Assembly (NCBI GenBank): GCA_002450925.1
Contig: DKAU01000037.1
Coordinates: 1,661-21,933 of the forward strand
Source: Thiobacillus sp. UBA6918
GTDB taxonomy: Bacteria > Pseudomonadota > Gammaproteobacteria > Burkholderiales > Thiobacillaceae
Direction: 5' to 3'
Length of the DNA: 20,273 nt
Shown here: positions 1 through 6,844 of the stretch, piece by piece
Numbering within the stretch: the first letter of the stretch is position 1
Layout: every line of letters starts with the position of its first letter
Notes under the pieces: generated by a model
What the model was told of the DNA's origin: nothing
Database searches by the model: none
The model's input: only the letters and a program-made list of their open reading frames with translations
Made by a program: the position numbers and the translations under genes

Positions 1-131
1 GGGTAGGGGAACATCGACAGGCAGTAGTACTTGGGCTTGTTGTCCGATTCCACGGCCCGGAAAGCCTGGGTTGATTCCCATTGCTGCTGGGCGGTTTGTT
101 CGATCTCCTGGGGTGCGTATTTTTCTTGCAT
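1..131 (-). CDS. leuS: Leucyl-tRNA synthetase, N-terminal fragment (runs off the left edge)
   Basis: The minus strand from the ATG at 131-129 reads MQEKYAPQEIEQTAQQQW and continues into KYYCLSMFPYP. This is the typical LeuRS N-terminus, and the YYCLSM-PYP stretch leads into the class I HIGH signature, which lies outside the window. LeuRS charges tRNA-Leu in the cytoplasm. Only about 43 residues are visible. No strong Shine-Dalgarno is seen before the ATG, but a perfect TATAAT lies at 166-171 on this strand. The gene is divergent from the phosphoribulokinase gene. The identification rests on recall of the family N-terminus and is confident despite the short length. Confidence 0.9.
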   Translation of the reverse strand, partial: MQEKYAPQEIEQTAQQQWESTQAFRAVESDNKPKYYCLSMFPY

Positions 132-165
132 GACGGCGAAAAAGCCAAATAAATCAGAACTCGGC

Positions 166-171
166 ATTATA
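166..171 (-). promoter_or_regulatory. Candidate -10 box of leuS promoter
   Basis: The minus strand reads TATAAT, a perfect sigma-70 -10 hexamer. It would start transcription near 159 and give a leader of about 28 nt before the leuS ATG at 131. The -35 region 16-18 bp upstream falls inside the palindrome at 183-196 and matches TTGACA poorly, so the promoter may depend on a bound protein. Confidence 0.5.
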
Positions 172-178
172 CCTGCCG

Positions 179-208
179 GTGACAGGGCATGCCCTGCCGG
201 GGTATACT
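179..208 (+). promoter_or_regulatory. Candidate sigma-70 promoter of prkB
   Basis: GTGACA at 179-184 (5 of 6 to TTGACA) is followed after 18 bp by TATACT at 203-208 (5 of 6 to TATAAT). The predicted start is near 215, giving a leader of about 49 nt to the prkB ATG at 264. A perfect palindrome occupies most of the spacer. Confidence 0.55.
183..196. promoter_or_regulatory. 14-bp perfect palindrome, candidate operator shared by leuS and prkB
   Basis: CAGGGCATGCCCTG is its own reverse complement. It lies between the -35 and -10 boxes of the prkB promoter and overlaps the expected -35 position of the opposing leuS promoter. That placement suits a dimeric regulator. No regulator is identified. Confidence 0.45.
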
Positions 209-263
209 CCTTCGGCTAAAAATTCAATCCACATACCCGTTTTTCGCAATTCAGGAGGACAAG

Positions 264-1154
264 ATGTCCAAGAAGCACCCCGTCATTGCCGTAACCGGCT
301 CTTCCGGCGCTGGCACCACCTTCGTCAAGCGCGCGTTCGAGAACATTTTCAGGCATTACGACATCAATGCCGCCATTATCGAGGGCGACAGCCTGCATGC
401 GCTGGGCCGCATGGAGTTCCGTGAGGCCGTAAAGGCAGAGGAAGCCAAGGGCAACAAGCATTTTTCACATTTTGGCCCTGAAGCCAACCATTTCGACAAG
501 ATTGAAGAGACCTTCAAGGTTTACGGCGAAACAGGCGGCGGCAAAAAACGCTACTACATCCACAGCGACGAAGAAGCGGCCGACCACAACAAGCGCCTGA
601 ACACCAATCTCAAGCCAGGCGAGTTCACGCCCTGGGAAGATATTCCTGCCGGTACCGACGTGCTTTTCTACGAAGGTCTGCATGGCCTGGTCAAAAATGA
701 CACCATCGATGCTACCCGCTATATCGACCTGGGTATCGGCGTGGTGCCGGTGGTCAACCTGGAGTGGATCCAGAAAATCCATCGCGATTATGCCGAGCGC
801 GGCTATTCCGCCGAGGCCACGGTGGACACCATCATGCGCCGCATGCCGGACTACATCAACTACATCACCCCGCAGTTTTCGCGCACCCACATCAACTTCC
901 AGCGCGTGCCGACCGTTGACACCTCAAATCCTTTCATCGCACGCGACATTCCGACGCCAGACGAAAGCTTTGTCATCATCCGCTTTGCAGACGCACGCGG
1001 CGTGGATTTCACCAATCTGCTCAACATGATCCCCAACAGCTTCATGTCCCGCACCAACACCATCGTGGTGCCGGGCGGGAAGATGGGCTATGCGATGGAG
1101 CTGATCCTGACGCCGATGATCGAGCGGATGATCGACCAGAGTCGCAAGTCCTGA
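264..1154 (+). CDS. prkB: Phosphoribulokinase (class I, proteobacterial type)
   Basis: This 296-residue protein has the usual length of bacterial phosphoribulokinase, which phosphorylates ribulose 5-phosphate with ATP to ribulose 1,5-bisphosphate, the RuBisCO substrate. Residues 12-19 (GSSGAGTT) are the P-loop. Asp42, His45 and Arg49 in the EGDSLHALGRM stretch match residues important in the Rhodobacter enzyme. LFYEGLHG near 134-141 is the family's second nucleotide/sugar motif. The ATG at 264 is chosen because AGGAGGA at 253-259 sits at good spacing; in-frame upstream codons lack such a site. The gene stands alone, divergent from leuS and followed by a strong terminator. No RuBisCO or other Calvin cycle gene is visible, so an autotrophic role is inferred from the family. 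The symbol could equally be cbbP or prk. Confidence 0.93.
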   Translation: MSKKHPVIAVTGSSGAGTTFVKRAFENIFRHYDINAAIIEGDSLHALGRMEFREAVKAEEAKGNKHFSHFGPEANHFDKIEETFKVYGETGGGKKRYYIHSDEEAADHNKRLNTNLKPGEFTPWEDIPAGTDVLFYEGLHGLVKNDTIDATRYIDLGIGVVPVVNLEWIQKIHRDYAERGYSAEATVDTIMRRMPDYINYITPQFSRTHINFQRVPTVDTSNPFIARDIPTPDESFVIIRFADARGVDFTNLLNMIPNSFMSRTNTIVVPGGKMGYAMELILTPMIERMIDQSRKS

Positions 1155-1177
1155 TCAAGACTGCGCATTCAAATACA

Positions 1178-1204
1178 AACGGGGCCTTTTGGCCCCGTTT
1201 TTTT
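1178..1204 (+). terminator. Rho-independent terminator after prkB, possibly bidirectional
   Basis: A ten-base stem (AAACGGGGCC, loop TTTT, GGCCCCGTTT) runs directly into TTTT. It lies 23 bp after the prkB stop. On the minus strand the same hairpin follows the REC-GGDEF-EAL stop at 1226 by about 20 bp, with a weaker U-tract, so it may end that operon too. Confidence 0.9.
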
Positions 1205-1225
1205 CATCTGTCCTTATTGATTTGC

Positions 1226-2911
1226 CTATCCGGGTAGAGGCGAAGGGGGCTCGACAGCGTAGCCCTGCGCGTAGTCGATGCCGAGTTCGGCCAAACGCTT
1301 CTTGATGGATTCTGTCTCGACATATTCGGCAATGGTTTTCAGTCCTGCCACATGGCCGATTCGGTTAATGGCGTCCACGATTGCAAGATCCATGGGGTCG
1401 TCCAGTATGTCCCGGATAAATCCCCCATCGATTTTCAGGAAGTCGGCCGGTATGGACTTTAGATAGGAAAACGAGCTCAAGCCTGCACCAAAGTCGTCCA
1501 GTGCAATTTTGCACCCCAGGTACTTGACCGCAGTAATGAAATCCAGTGCGCTGACAAGGTTGGAAATGACTGCGGTTTCCGTGATCTCGAATCCGACAAT
1601 TTCGGGCGACAAGTCATGAAATTTAAGCTGATCGATGACGTAGGAAGAAAAATTGTCGTCGCTCAGGGTGGCGCCGGATACGTTAATGAAATAGGAATGT
1701 TTGGGGGCTTCCCCGTTACCTCCCTTTTTCTTCGCCAGGTATTCAAAAGCATGCCGTATCACCCATCGGTCTAGTTTCGGCATCAGGTCGTAACGTTCGG
1801 CCGCGGGGATAAATGCGCCGGGCAGGATGTGCTCGCCGTCGTCCCCCAGCATGCGGATCAAAAATTCGCAATGCCTGTCCCTGTTCTCGCTAAGCGAAGC
1901 AATGCACTGGATATAGAGTACGAAGCGATCTTCCTCGATGGCGTTGTTTATCCGGGTAACCCACTCCATTTCTCCGTGACGCTTTAACAGCTCATTGTCG
2001 TCCTCGCGATAGATGTGTATACGGTTTCTTCCCTTGTCTTTCGCTGCATAGCAAGCCATGTCCGCAAGCCGCAGTACATCCGATGATGTCTGGTTGCGGT
2101 TGGATAGCATGACGAGGCCAATACTTGCGCCAATCGAGAACGTCTTGTCGCGCCAGACAAAACGAAAATCCTTGATCGCCTTCAGCAGACGCTCGGCCGC
2201 TTCCGTGGCATGTTCAATCGAACAATTGAGAAGCAAAACACCAAACTCGTCACCGCCTAGCCGTGAAAGCGTGTCCAATTCGCGAATGGGGTCATGCAGA
2301 ACAATTGCAAGCTGACGCAACAACTCGTCCCCTGCTTCATGCCCCGATGTGTCGTTGATGATCTTGAACTGGTCAAGATCCATATAGAGCAGCGCATGTT
2401 GCACGCCATCGCCAACCAAATCCAGGGCCTTGCCAAGGCGGGTTTCGAATTCGTGACGATTGGTCAGGCCTGTCAGAGGGTCATGCAGGGCAAGGTGGTG
2501 AATTGTCTGCTGGGCTAGCCTGTGTGCGTGACGGTTCTGCGTTTCTCGAAGCTCACGCTCTACTGCCGGCACAAGACGGGCCAGATTGTTTTTCATGATG
2601 TAATCATGAGCGCCGCTTTTCATGGCTGCTACGGCAATATCCTCTCCGATGGACCCGGAGACGATGATGACGGGAATATCCAGGCCGCTGCGTTTTACCG
2701 CATTCAATACTGCCCAGGAGCTGTATCCGGGAAGATTGTGGTCGGTAATGATAATGTCCCAGTTTCCGGTGCGGAGTGCGGATTCAAAGCCGTGTGCAGT
2801 GTCAACAAGGAGGTGCTGGGGGTCAAACCCGCCCTTGCGCAACTCGCGCAGAAGCAACCCGGCATCGTCCTCGGAATCCTCAATCAGTAAGACACGCAGC
2901 ACTGAGCTCAT
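1226..2911 (-). CDS. Response regulator with GGDEF and EAL domains (c-di-GMP turnover)
   Basis: The 561-residue protein has three domains. The receiver spans about 1-120: acidic pair E11/D12, phospho-acceptor D57 in ITDHNLPG, S85 switch, K107. The GGDEF domain spans about 140-300, with intact GGDEF at 219-223 and inhibitory-site RxxD at 210-213, five residues upstream. The EAL domain spans about 310-561: E349-F-L-I-R353 in place of EAL-x-R, then N410, E442, DD472-473, K493, E529 and Q549. Both the diguanylate cyclase and phosphodiesterase sites therefore look complete. No membrane segment is seen, so the protein is cytosolic. It is the last gene of the cluster and starts 3 bp after the preceding receiver gene, which suggests that the kinases upstream phosphorylate it. 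Which activity dominates cannot be told from sequence. Confidence 0.9.
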   Translation of the reverse strand: MSSVLRVLLIEDSEDDAGLLLRELRKGGFDPQHLLVDTAHGFESALRTGNWDIIITDHNLPGYSSWAVLNAVKRSGLDIPVIIVSGSIGEDIAVAAMKSGAHDYIMKNNLARLVPAVERELRETQNRHAHRLAQQTIHHLALHDPLTGLTNRHEFETRLGKALDLVGDGVQHALLYMDLDQFKIINDTSGHEAGDELLRQLAIVLHDPIRELDTLSRLGGDEFGVLLLNCSIEHATEAAERLLKAIKDFRFVWRDKTFSIGASIGLVMLSNRNQTSSDVLRLADMACYAAKDKGRNRIHIYREDDNELLKRHGEMEWVTRINNAIEEDRFVLYIQCIASLSENRDRHCEFLIRMLGDDGEHILPGAFIPAAERYDLMPKLDRWVIRHAFEYLAKKKGGNGEAPKHSYFINVSGATLSDDNFSSYVIDQLKFHDLSPEIVGFEITETAVISNLVSALDFITAVKYLGCKIALDDFGAGLSSFSYLKSIPADFLKIDGGFIRDILDDPMDLAIVDAINRIGHVAGLKTIAEYVETESIKKRLAELGIDYAQGYAVEPPSPLPG

Positions 2912-2914
2912 GAA

Positions 2915-3364
2915 TTAGGGCAGCCTTGGTGGGGAAATGTTGAGTACCAGCCAATAGAGGCCAAGATGGTGGACGGCTTCCATGAACTGCGCAAAATCGA
3001 CAGGTTTGCGGATGTAACTGTTTACGCCCAGTTTGTAGCTGGTGATGATGTCGCTGTCTTCATTGGAGGTGGTAAGAACAACAACAGGCTGAAGTCGTGT
3101 CCGATCGTCTGCGCGAATGCGTCTTAACACCTCTAGACCGTCAACCTTGGGCAATTTCAGATCCAGCAGGACGACCTGGGGCTGGATGGTGACGTCGCGC
3201 CCTGCATGGGCGCCTGTCCCAAACAGATAATCCAGCGCCTCAACGCCGTCGCGAGCGACCACAACCTCGTTCATGATGTTGTTTTTTTTGAGTGCGCGTA
3301 GCGTAAGCGCCTCGTCGTCAGGGTTGTCCTCGACCAGCAATATGACTTTTTCTGAACTGTCCAT
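2915..3364 (-). CDS. Single-domain response regulator (Rcp1-like receiver)
   Basis: This 149-residue stand-alone receiver has no output domain. E12/D13 (VEDNPDD), phospho-acceptor D68 in VLLDLKLP, T98 in VLTTSNED and K120 in YIRKP are all present. The C-terminal LGLYWLVLN stretch is typical of the Rcp1 group that pairs with phytochrome-like kinases. The ATG at 3364 is preferred because AGGGAG lies 7 bp before it; a TTG two codons upstream has no usable spacing. It follows the membrane kinase by 57 bp and precedes the REC-GGDEF-EAL gene by 3 bp. It could be a phosphorelay intermediate, a phosphate sink, or a regulator acting by protein contact. The family call is firm; the role is inferred. 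Confidence 0.92.
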   Translation of the reverse strand: MDSSEKVILLVEDNPDDEALTLRALKKNNIMNEVVVARDGVEALDYLFGTGAHAGRDVTIQPQVVLLDLKLPKVDGLEVLRRIRADDRTRLQPVVVLTTSNEDSDIITSYKLGVNSYIRKPVDFAQFMEAVHHLGLYWLVLNISPPRLP

Positions 3365-3421
3365 CTTCAATCTCCCTTGGTCAGTCGTGCTGCCTGACGG
3401 TGGTTCTGAAAAATTCTTGCT

Positions 3422-4732
3422 TCATTTTGCCTTAATTTCGTGCGCGTTTCTCGCTTGCGACGGAATTGCGGGTGAAAGTGTAAAGCTGAATGTTGCGCCT
3501 TTACCCTTTTCCCCCTCTGCCCAGATTTTTCCGCCATGACGCTGGATGATGCGTGCGACCGTGGCCAGACCAATCCCCGAGCCGGAAAACTCGTTGGGGG
3601 AGTGCAGCCGCTGGAAGGGCTTGAATAGCTTGTCTGCGTACTGCATGTCAAACCCTACCCCATTGTCACGGACGAAATAAATGGTCTCCCCATCCTGTTC
3701 CCTTGACCCGAATTCGATCAACGGGTGGTCAACGGTGGATGTGTATTTCCATGCATTCTGGATGATGTTGTCAATGACAACGCCAAGAAGGCTGGAATCC
3801 CCCTTGGCTCGAACATTGCCTTCCACCGTGGTCTCTACGCTTCGCCAGGGCTCGGCCAGAGTCAGGCGGTCCAGGGCGTCATGCGCAAGCGAACTCATGT
3901 CCACATCCGTGGATTTGAATTCGTGCCGAGTCATCCGTGAAAGTGTCAGCAAGTCATCTATAAGCACGCCCATGCGCTGTGCCGCCGAACGAATCCTGGC
4001 AATATAGTCGTGGGCAGTGTCATCCAGAACATCGCTGTAGTCCTCTGCCAGTGCATGGCCATATCCGTCGATGGCGCGCAAGGGAGCGCGCAGGTCATGC
4101 GATATTGAGTAGCTGAACGAATCGAGTTCCTTTACGATTATTTCTAGTTCGACTGTGCGCCGCATAAGCTCATATTCGTTGGCTTCACGCGCCATTATCT
4201 GTTTCTCAAGCGGCCTGATGGCAGTTCTCTGCAGGACCCACCACAGCATCAATCCAAGAATAAAAATCGCAACAAACAAAACGATTGAGACATGGACAAT
4301 GATTGAACTGTATCCGGACTCTGCAAAAGAATAGTCGCCAACGACATGGATTGTCATCAAGGGTTTTCCATTGAAAACTACCGGTCTGGTAACCTCCAAT
4401 GGCATTTGGGGGGCGATGTCCTTTTTTTCGTCAGCCAGGACGAAACCATTGGGCATGGTTGCTGTGATGTGCAGGATGTAGTCATGCCGGTGAACCCATT
4501 GGACAATCAAGGCTTCTGCTGCCTCATAGTCCGAGCGAATCAAGGCGTCTGTAGTCAAGTCGCCCAAAAGACCCATTTCAGTTTTCAGTTCTTCCCTGGC
4601 TTCGGATTGCAGGTACTGCCGCTGTAAAACAAGCATGGTAAACACGGCCGCTGAAACCACGGCGACCAGGATGGAGATGAAAGCGAGGAGCGCACGACGA
4701 TTGATGACGCGTGTCGAAGCCAGCAGTGACAT
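3422..4732 (-). CDS. Membrane sensor histidine kinase with periplasmic domain
   Basis: The 436-residue kinase has TM1 at about 14-36, a periplasmic domain at about 37-143, and TM2 at about 144-167. A helical linker and a HisKA domain follow, with His212 in SYSISHDLRAPLRAIDGY. The HATPase domain has N-box N322/N326, DNGVGFD from 356 and GSGIGL near 384. The periplasmic part (DALIRSDYEAAEALI and following) loosely resembles CHASE8/Cache-type sensors; this was not verified. Its ATG shares one base with the TGA of the upstream PhnD-like gene (TGATG), so the two are probably translationally coupled and the binding protein may be the kinase's ligand-presenting partner. The receiver gene follows directly. 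All catalytic boxes look intact. Confidence 0.92.
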   Translation of the reverse strand: MSLLASTRVINRRALLAFISILVAVVSAAVFTMLVLQRQYLQSEAREELKTEMGLLGDLTTDALIRSDYEAAEALIVQWVHRHDYILHITATMPNGFVLADEKKDIAPQMPLEVTRPVVFNGKPLMTIHVVGDYSFAESGYSSIIVHVSIVLFVAIFILGLMLWWVLQRTAIRPLEKQIMAREANEYELMRRTVELEIIVKELDSFSYSISHDLRAPLRAIDGYGHALAEDYSDVLDDTAHDYIARIRSAAQRMGVLIDDLLTLSRMTRHEFKSTDVDMSSLAHDALDRLTLAEPWRSVETTVEGNVRAKGDSSLLGVVIDNIIQNAWKYTSTVDHPLIEFGSREQDGETIYFVRDNGVGFDMQYADKLFKPFQRLHSPNEFSGSGIGLATVARIIQRHGGKIWAEGEKGKGATFSFTLSPAIPSQARNAHEIKAK

Positions 4733-5616
4733 CAGTAAGGCACCCCGAGATCCTGCATCTTCTTCAAAACAGCCCGAAGGCTGTCATAGTCGCTGTCCTG
4801 AACAGGAATCAGGGAAGTGACACCTTTTGTCATCGACTGAAAAATGGCTGCCCCTCGCGGGTCTTTGTCGATCGTGAGCAGGATCTCACGCAGCTTTTGC
4901 ACCTTGCCGGCAGGCATCTTCCTGCTTGCCACGAACACATGGTCTGACAAGGGTGGAGTGGTAGCAATGGCGCGCAATCCCCGGCTTTCATTGTTGAAAT
5001 AGACATCTTCCTTTACAGCCCCGGCATCGAAGTCGCCGGCAAGAACGCCCAGCGCAACATTGGTGTGATCGCCTACGAATTTGTAACCACCGAACTGTTC
5101 AACAGTGATGCCAGCCTGGTAGAGCGTGTAACGCGGCACAAGGTGGCTCATGGTTGAATGGGGTTCTCCAAAAGCAAATTTCTTTCCCTTTAAATCGGCA
5201 AGGGTTTGAATGGGGCTGTCCTTGCGAACAAAAATCTTGCCATGGAATACCGGGCTGCCATTGATTGCCTGTCGCGCCAGCAAAGGCATGGCACCATAGG
5301 AATCGTGCAGGTTTACGTATGAAACCGGACCCAGATAGGCCATGTCCAGATCGCCCTTGCCGATGGCGTTGATATGCGACTCGTAGTCCTTTGAGATTTG
5401 CAGAGATACCGGTTCCCCCATTTTCTCACTGAGATAATCGGCAAGCGGGGTGAATGCCTCATAGAGCTTGGTTGCTGATTTGAAGGGATGAACGCCAAAC
5501 CTGATTTCGGCTTGTGCGGGCCAGGCAAGAAAAAATGCCATACCGGCAAGCGAACACATAGTGAAACGATGGATTGCATGTTTCCCGGTACGAACTTGTT
5601 CATTGGCGGCTCGCAT
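4732..5616 (-). CDS. PhnD-like periplasmic substrate-binding protein
   Basis: The 294-residue protein has a signal peptide of about 36 residues (hydrophobic MCSLAGMAFFLAWPAQA, cut before EIRFG). It then follows the phosphate/phosphite/phosphonate-binding (PhnD/PtxB) pattern: VHPFKSATKLYEAFTPLADYL, MAYLGPVSY at about 92-100, EPHSTMSHLVPRY at about 151-163, and GDFDAGAVKEDVY. The ATG at 5616 is chosen because AAGGCGG precedes it closely and it gives a normal signal peptide. The reading frame stays open to 5919, but that part overlaps the upstream kinase and looks like its shadow. No ABC permease or ATPase gene is nearby, and the next gene is a sensor kinase joined by TGATG, so a sensory rather than transport role is inferred. 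The ligand is unknown. Confidence 0.85.
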   Translation of the reverse strand: MRAANEQVRTGKHAIHRFTMCSLAGMAFFLAWPAQAEIRFGVHPFKSATKLYEAFTPLADYLSEKMGEPVSLQISKDYESHINAIGKGDLDMAYLGPVSYVNLHDSYGAMPLLARQAINGSPVFHGKIFVRKDSPIQTLADLKGKKFAFGEPHSTMSHLVPRYTLYQAGITVEQFGGYKFVGDHTNVALGVLAGDFDAGAVKEDVYFNNESRGLRAIATTPPLSDHVFVASRKMPAGKVQKLREILLTIDKDPRGAAIFQSMTKGVTSLIPVQDSDYDSLRAVLKKMQDLGVPY

Positions 5617-5650
5617 ATTCCGCCTTTGCCGAACAAGCATGGATACGAGT

Positions 5651-6844
5651 TCAATCATCTTCATTCGAATTAAGTTCCCCCAACGTGAAGTAGAAAGTGG
5701 CCCCCTTCCCGGGTTTGGATTCTGCCCAGGCATGCCCGTTGTGGCGATGAATGATTCTCCTGACCGTGGCAAGACCAATGCCGGTGCCGGGAAATTCTGT
5801 ACCGTGCAACCTTTGGAAGGCCACGAACAACTTGTCTGCATATGCCATGTCGAACCCCACGCCATTGTCGCGCACGAAATACACCGCTTTCCCATCCTGA
5901 TGTGCGATGCCGAATTCAATGCAGGGTTTGTCTGAGTTGCGAGTGTATTTCCAGGCGTTTTGTAGCAGGTTGGTCAGTGCGATGTAAAGAAGCCTTGAAT
6001 CGCCTTTTTCTCTTATGCCTGGTTGGATTCGGAATTCGATCTTGCAGTCGGGCTCTTCATTGTGGAGCGTGTCAGAGATTTCTGTTGCCATGGCACTTAA
6101 ATCAACAACCTCGCAGTTGAGAGTTGTGCGACCGATTTTTGACAGCTGAAGCAGATCATCGATCAACATGTCCATGCGGCGTGCGCCGGCAGTTATCCGG
6201 TCAATGTAATTCAAGGCGGTCCGGTCAAGCGTTCCGGCATAGTCCTCGTGCAGGGCTCGGGCAAAGCCGTCAATTGCCCGTAACGGAGCTCGAAGATCAT
6301 GGGAAATCGAATAGGAGAATGATTCGAGTTCTTTGTTTGCAGCTGCCAGTTGCGCAGTTTTTGCAGCATTGCCCTGGCATAGCGACAGCACGTGGGAAAA
6401 GTTGTCGAGAACTGGATTGAAAACACTTGCCCAAGGGATGTCTTGCCGGATTTCGTCCGGGGAGAGAAGAATGAAAGCGGCACTACCGCCTATATTCAGG
6501 CGCAAGCCGGATTTCCATGTTCCCTGCTGACCAAGTTTTTGAGCCAGAAGCTGTGGATCTTTGATAAATGGGGTTTTGCCTCGCGCAGCCTCGGCGGGAA
6601 GCAGATATTCCTGATCCAGTCGTTTCGTCAAGTCAGGGTCACCGATGGCGTTGAGCAGTCGCGCTGCATATTCTTCGCCATCCTCAGCGACGGGGATGAG
6701 GTCGTTGACATAAACCCCCAAAGGCATGTTGGTATGGAACATCAGCCGCTGGAGAAACTTTCCGGTCAATACGGACGGATCGGATTCACCGCTGGTTATC
6801 AGGGCCAGGTCGTACAGAATGCTAAGTATGTGTTCCTGCTTCAT
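5651..6844 (-). CDS. Cytosolic sensor histidine kinase coupled to FIST gene
   Basis: The 397-residue kinase has no membrane segment. Residues 1-160 form a sensory domain I do not recognise with confidence; it is perhaps GAF-like, beginning LSILYDLALITSGESDPSVL. A short helical linker follows, then HisKA with His182 in SYSISHDLRAPLRAIDGF. The HATPase domain has N-box N292/N296, DNGVGFD from 326 and GTGIGL from 353. The ATG at 6844 forms an ATGA overlap with the stop of the FIST gene, pointing to translational coupling and probably to FIST as its signal partner. A TTG at 6865 is in frame but has no supporting site. The transmitter module is very close to those of the two other kinases in the cluster. 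Confidence 0.9.
   Translation of the reverse strand: MKQEHILSILYDLALITSGESDPSVLTGKFLQRLMFHTNMPLGVYVNDLIPVAEDGEEYAARLLNAIGDPDLTKRLDQEYLLPAEAARGKTPFIKDPQLLAQKLGQQGTWKSGLRLNIGGSAAFILLSPDEIRQDIPWASVFNPVLDNFSHVLSLCQGNAAKTAQLAAANKELESFSYSISHDLRAPLRAIDGFARALHEDYAGTLDRTALNYIDRITAGARRMDMLIDDLLQLSKIGRTTLNCEVVDLSAMATEISDTLHNEEPDCKIEFRIQPGIREKGDSRLLYIALTNLLQNAWKYTRNSDKPCIEFGIAHQDGKAVYFVRDNGVGFDMAYADKLFVAFQRLHGTEFPGTGIGLATVRRIIHRHNGHAWAESKPGKGATFYFTLGELNSNEDD

Noticed and set aside
465..890. 141-codon ORF antisense to prkB
   Set aside because: It lies wholly within a well-supported gene and its composition is that of a frame shadow.
3367..3651. Minus-strand ORF over the kinase HATPase region, with look-alikes at 5651-5919 and 7983-8240
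   Set aside because: The three shadow ORFs resemble each other only because the underlying HATPase domains are paralogous. None has a start signal of its own.
5617..5919. N-terminal extension of the PhnD-like ORF up to 5919
   Set aside because: It overlaps the 3' end of the upstream kinase in another frame, has no family similarity and would bury the signal peptide. The start at 5616 has a ribosome-binding site.
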